Positions 61,963 through 64,000 of a stretch of DNA of 64,000 nt are shown here, one piece after another. Each line of letters opens with the position of its first letter. The first letter of the stretch is position 1. The position numbers and the translations under genes are program-made. Under the pieces are notes generated by a model. The model was not told the DNA's origin and did not search any database. It was given only the letters and a program-made list of their open reading frames with translations. Source of the DNA: Chryseobacterium sp. IHB B 17019 (GTDB taxonomy: Bacteria; Bacteroidota; Bacteroidia; Flavobacteriales; Weeksellaceae); assembly GCF_001456155.1 (NCBI RefSeq), contig NZ_CP013293.1, forward strand, positions 2,356,001 through 2,420,000, written 5' to 3'.

Positions 61963-63352
61963 TATGCAAAAAACGCTTCAGGAAGAAGTGACACTTTCCG
62001 GAATCGGACTTCACACTGGTAAAGAAGTAAAACTTACCATTAAGCCTGCAAAAGAAAATACAGGTTTTATATTCGTAAGGACAGATTTGGAGGGCCACCC
62101 TCAGGTCGAAGCTGATGTGAACTATGTTGTAGCTACAGAAAGAGGAACGACATTAGAAAAATTAGGAGTAAAAATTACTACCTGCGAGCATCTTTTAGCA
62201 GCTCTGGTAGGTTGCGATATTGACAATGCAATTTTAGAAATGGATGCTTCCGAACCTCCTATCCTGGACGGTTCTTCAAAATACTTTGTTGAAGCTATCG
62301 AAAGTGTGGGAGTTGTGGAACAAAGTATCGCAAGGGAATATCTTGTGATAAAAGAAGTTCTTACCTACAGCGATCCTGCCACAGGATCCGAGATCACAAT
62401 CATCCCGTCGGATACCTACGAAATTACTACAATGGTAGATTTTGGGACTAAAGTTTTAGGTACTCAAAATGCTACGATGAAAAATATTTCTGAGTTTAAA
62501 GAAGAAATCTCATCTGCAAGAACATTCAGCTTTTTACATGAATTGGAAATGCTTTTGGATCATGGCTTGATCAAAGGCGGAGATATTTCTAACGCGATCG
62601 TTTATGTAGATAAAGATCTTACCCCGGAAACTACAGAAAAACTAAAAAAAGCCTTTGGTAAAGACAACGTTTCTATCAGACCAAACGGAATTCTTGATAA
62701 TTTGAACTTAAACTATCCTAATGAAGCCGCAAGACACAAATTACTTGATGTAATCGGTGACCTGGCTTTAGCAGGAGTGAAAATAAAAGGTAAAGTAATT
62801 GCTAATAAGCCGGGACATTACGTAAACACTCAATTTGCAAAAAGACTGAACCGTCAGTGGAAATTGCAGAAAAAGAAAAATGTTCCTGATTTTGACTTAA
62901 CAAAAGAACCTGTTTTCGATATCAACGGGATCATGCGCCTAATGCCGCACAGACCACCGTTTTTATTAATTGATAAGATTCTTGAACTTTCAGATTCTCA
63001 CGTTGTAGGCCTTAAAAATGTAACAATGAACGAGCCTTTCTTCGTTGGACATTTCCCTAAAGAACCCGTAATGCCAGGCGTTTTACAGGTTGAGGCTTTA
63101 GCACAGACAGGAGGAATTCTTGTATTGGCAAGTGTTCCGGATCCTGAAAATTACTCTACTTATTTTATTAAAATTGACAAAGTAAAATTCAAGAGAAAAG
63201 TAGTTCCCGGGGATACTATTATTTTCAAAATTGAATTGATAGAGCCTATCAGAAGAGGTATCGTTCACATGCAGGGCTATGGATATGTAGGAGATAGCGT
63301 GGCGGTAGAAGCAGAATTAATGGCTCAAGTTGCAAAAAATAAAGTTGAATAA
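61955..63352 (+). CDS. lpxC: Fused LpxC deacetylase and FabZ dehydratase
   Basis: A 465-aa bifunctional protein, starting at the ATG at 61955. Residues 1 to about 305 are LpxC, the zinc deacetylase committing lipid A synthesis, with [27 protein letters not shown] and the zinc/catalytic block [15 protein letters not shown]. Residues about 325-465 are FabZ, with [32 protein letters not shown] (catalytic His and Glu) and a hot-dog fold end. This fusion is normal in Bacteroidota. lpxA follows immediately. Confidence 0.95.
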   Translation: MSDMQKTLQEEVTLSGIGLHTGKEVKLTIKPAKENTGFIFVRTDLEGHPQVEADVNYVVATERGTTLEKLGVKITTCEHLLAALVGCDIDNAILEMDASEPPILDGSSKYFVEAIESVGVVEQSIAREYLVIKEVLTYSDPATGSEITIIPSDTYEITTMVDFGTKVLGTQNATMKNISEFKEEISSARTFSFLHELEMLLDHGLIKGGDISNAIVYVDKDLTPETTEKLKKAFGKDNVSIRPNGILDNLNLNYPNEAARHKLLDVIGDLALAGVKIKGKVIANKPGHYVNTQFAKRLNRQWKLQKKKNVPDFDLTKEPVFDINGIMRLMPHRPPFLLIDKILELSDSHVVGLKNVTMNEPFFVGHFPKEPVMPGVLQVEALAQTGGILVLASVPDPENYSTYFIKIDKVKFKRKVVPGDTIIFKIELIEPIRRGIVHMQGYGYVGDSVAVEAELMAQVAKNKVE

Positions 63353-64000
63353 ATGATTCATCAATTAGCAGCCGTAGATAAACGTGCGAAAATCAGCAAA
63401 AATGTAATCGTAGAACCCTTTACTACAATTGCAGGGGATGTGGAAATAGGAGAAGGAACATGGATAGGCCCCAATGTAACCATCATGGATGGAGCAAGAA
63501 TTGGTAAAAATTGTAGAATTTTTCCGGGTACCGTTATTTCAGCGATTCCTCAGGATTTAAAATTTGATGGTGAAGATACTCAGGTAATTATTGGTGATGA
63601 TACTACAATCAGAGAATGTGTAACGGTAAACAGAGGTACAAAAGCCCTCGGATTTACAAAAATCGGGAAAAACTGCCTCATCATGGCAACTTCCCACATT
63701 GCACATGACTGTATTATCGGGGACCACGTTATCATCGTAAACGGTTGCGGTATTGCGGGACACGTAGAAATTGGTGATTATACCGTAATGGGAGGTTTAT
63801 CAGCTGTTCATCAGTTTGGTAAAATCGGGAAACATGTAATGATTTCCGGGGGAACTTTGGTAAGAAAAGATATTCCGCCCTATGTAAAAGTTGCGAGAGA
63901 ACCGATGTCTTATGCAGGAATCAATTCTGTGGGTTTAAGAAGAAGAGGATTTACCAATGAGAAAATCTTTGAAATTCAGAAAATTTACAGAGCGATCTTC
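63353..64000 (+). CDS. lpxA: UDP-N-acetylglucosamine acyltransferase (cut by window edge)
   Basis: 216 codons of lpxA are visible from the ATG directly after the lpxC stop; a full protein has about 262. Hexapeptide repeats start at IHQLAAVDKRAKI. The catalytic His is in ATSHIAHDCIIGD, and HQFGKIGKHVMISGG and the helical start RRRGFTNEKIFEI follow. It performs the first acylation of lipid A. Confidence 0.95.
   Translation, partial: MIHQLAAVDKRAKISKNVIVEPFTTIAGDVEIGEGTWIGPNVTIMDGARIGKNCRIFPGTVISAIPQDLKFDGEDTQVIIGDDTTIRECVTVNRGTKALGFTKIGKNCLIMATSHIAHDCIIGDHVIIVNGCGIAGHVEIGDYTVMGGLSAVHQFGKIGKHVMISGGTLVRKDIPPYVKVAREPMSYAGINSVGLRRRGFTNEKIFEIQKIYRAIF

Noticed and set aside
1..64000. tRNA, rRNA, CRISPR arrays, transposases, prophage genes
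   Set aside because: None could be seen by reading both strands; no cloverleaf-like segments, no regularly spaced direct repeats of CRISPR size, and no transposase motifs.

Overview
The window looks like chromosomal DNA of a Bacteroidota bacterium of the class Flavobacteriia, most like Chryseobacterium and its relatives (Weeksellaceae). The DNA is AT-rich. Promoters carry the Bacteroidota -7 box TAnnTTTG, and Shine-Dalgarno sequences are mostly absent. Other markers are a C-terminal type IX secretion sorting domain, a fused CcoNO cytochrome oxidase subunit, a fused LpxC-FabZ, and short dispersed intergenic palindromes. I see no tRNA, rRNA, CRISPR array, transposase or prophage.

Region 1 (about 0.1-17.5 kb) is an accessory stress island. 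It holds a beta-CASP metallo-beta-lactamase protein, Hsp20, a stand-alone D-lactate-dehydrogenase N-terminal domain, a receiver-Crp/Fnr fusion regulator, a FixL-like PAS histidine kinase, a tandem universal stress protein, an L,D-transpeptidase, PfkB, a triple BON protein, an Mla-type lipid transporter (mlaE carries an in-frame stop), a DASS transporter, a 33-aa ORF with pyrophosphatase, a frameshifted cation P-type ATPase and a DUF3788 protein. The content resembles the DosR dormancy regulon of Mycobacterium tuberculosis (hspX, pfkB, universal stress proteins, ctpF, heme sensor kinase). Five transcription units share a 57-bp promoter layout: ATCAT, 8 nt, GTSAC, 4 nt, ATCAT, exactly 22 nt, then [T/G]AnnTTTG. 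A sixth, incomplete copy lies at 16979. I propose this as the operator of a FixL/FixJ-K-like oxygen or redox switch encoded inside the island; the assignment is inference.

Region 2 (17.9-27 kb) holds ccoNO and ccoP (cbb3 oxidase), a small HTH regulator, dnaK, and the polyphosphate pair ppk1-ppx.

Region 3 (27-46 kb) is mixed. It contains an NAD(P)-binding epimerase with a 50-aa membrane protein, a 1011-aa type IX secreted choice-of-anchor I protein, an orphan barstar-domain immunity-like protein, a LuxR-type response regulator, a NifU-domain and Mrp Fe-S pair, a GH92 glycosidase, a phytanoyl-CoA dioxygenase homologue, a dicarboxylate symporter, two BON proteins, an outer-membrane beta-barrel protein and a CocE-type hydrolase.

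Region 4 (45.6-64 kb) contains alkylation repair (AlkB-like, Ada-like), agmatine/putrescine synthesis (agmatinase, arginine decarboxylase), a HAD phosphatase, a lipoprotein tyrosine phosphatase, thiamine pyrophosphokinase, a cobalamin adenosyltransferase, DinB with a WYL regulator, an ABC exporter, LptB with a long extra tail, TM2 and unknown proteins, an HD phosphohydrolase, and the lipid A operon lpxD-lpxC/fabZ-lpxA, which runs off the right edge.

Three genes in the first 17 kb are broken by single-base changes. The stress island is therefore either decaying in this strain or the assembly has local errors there.
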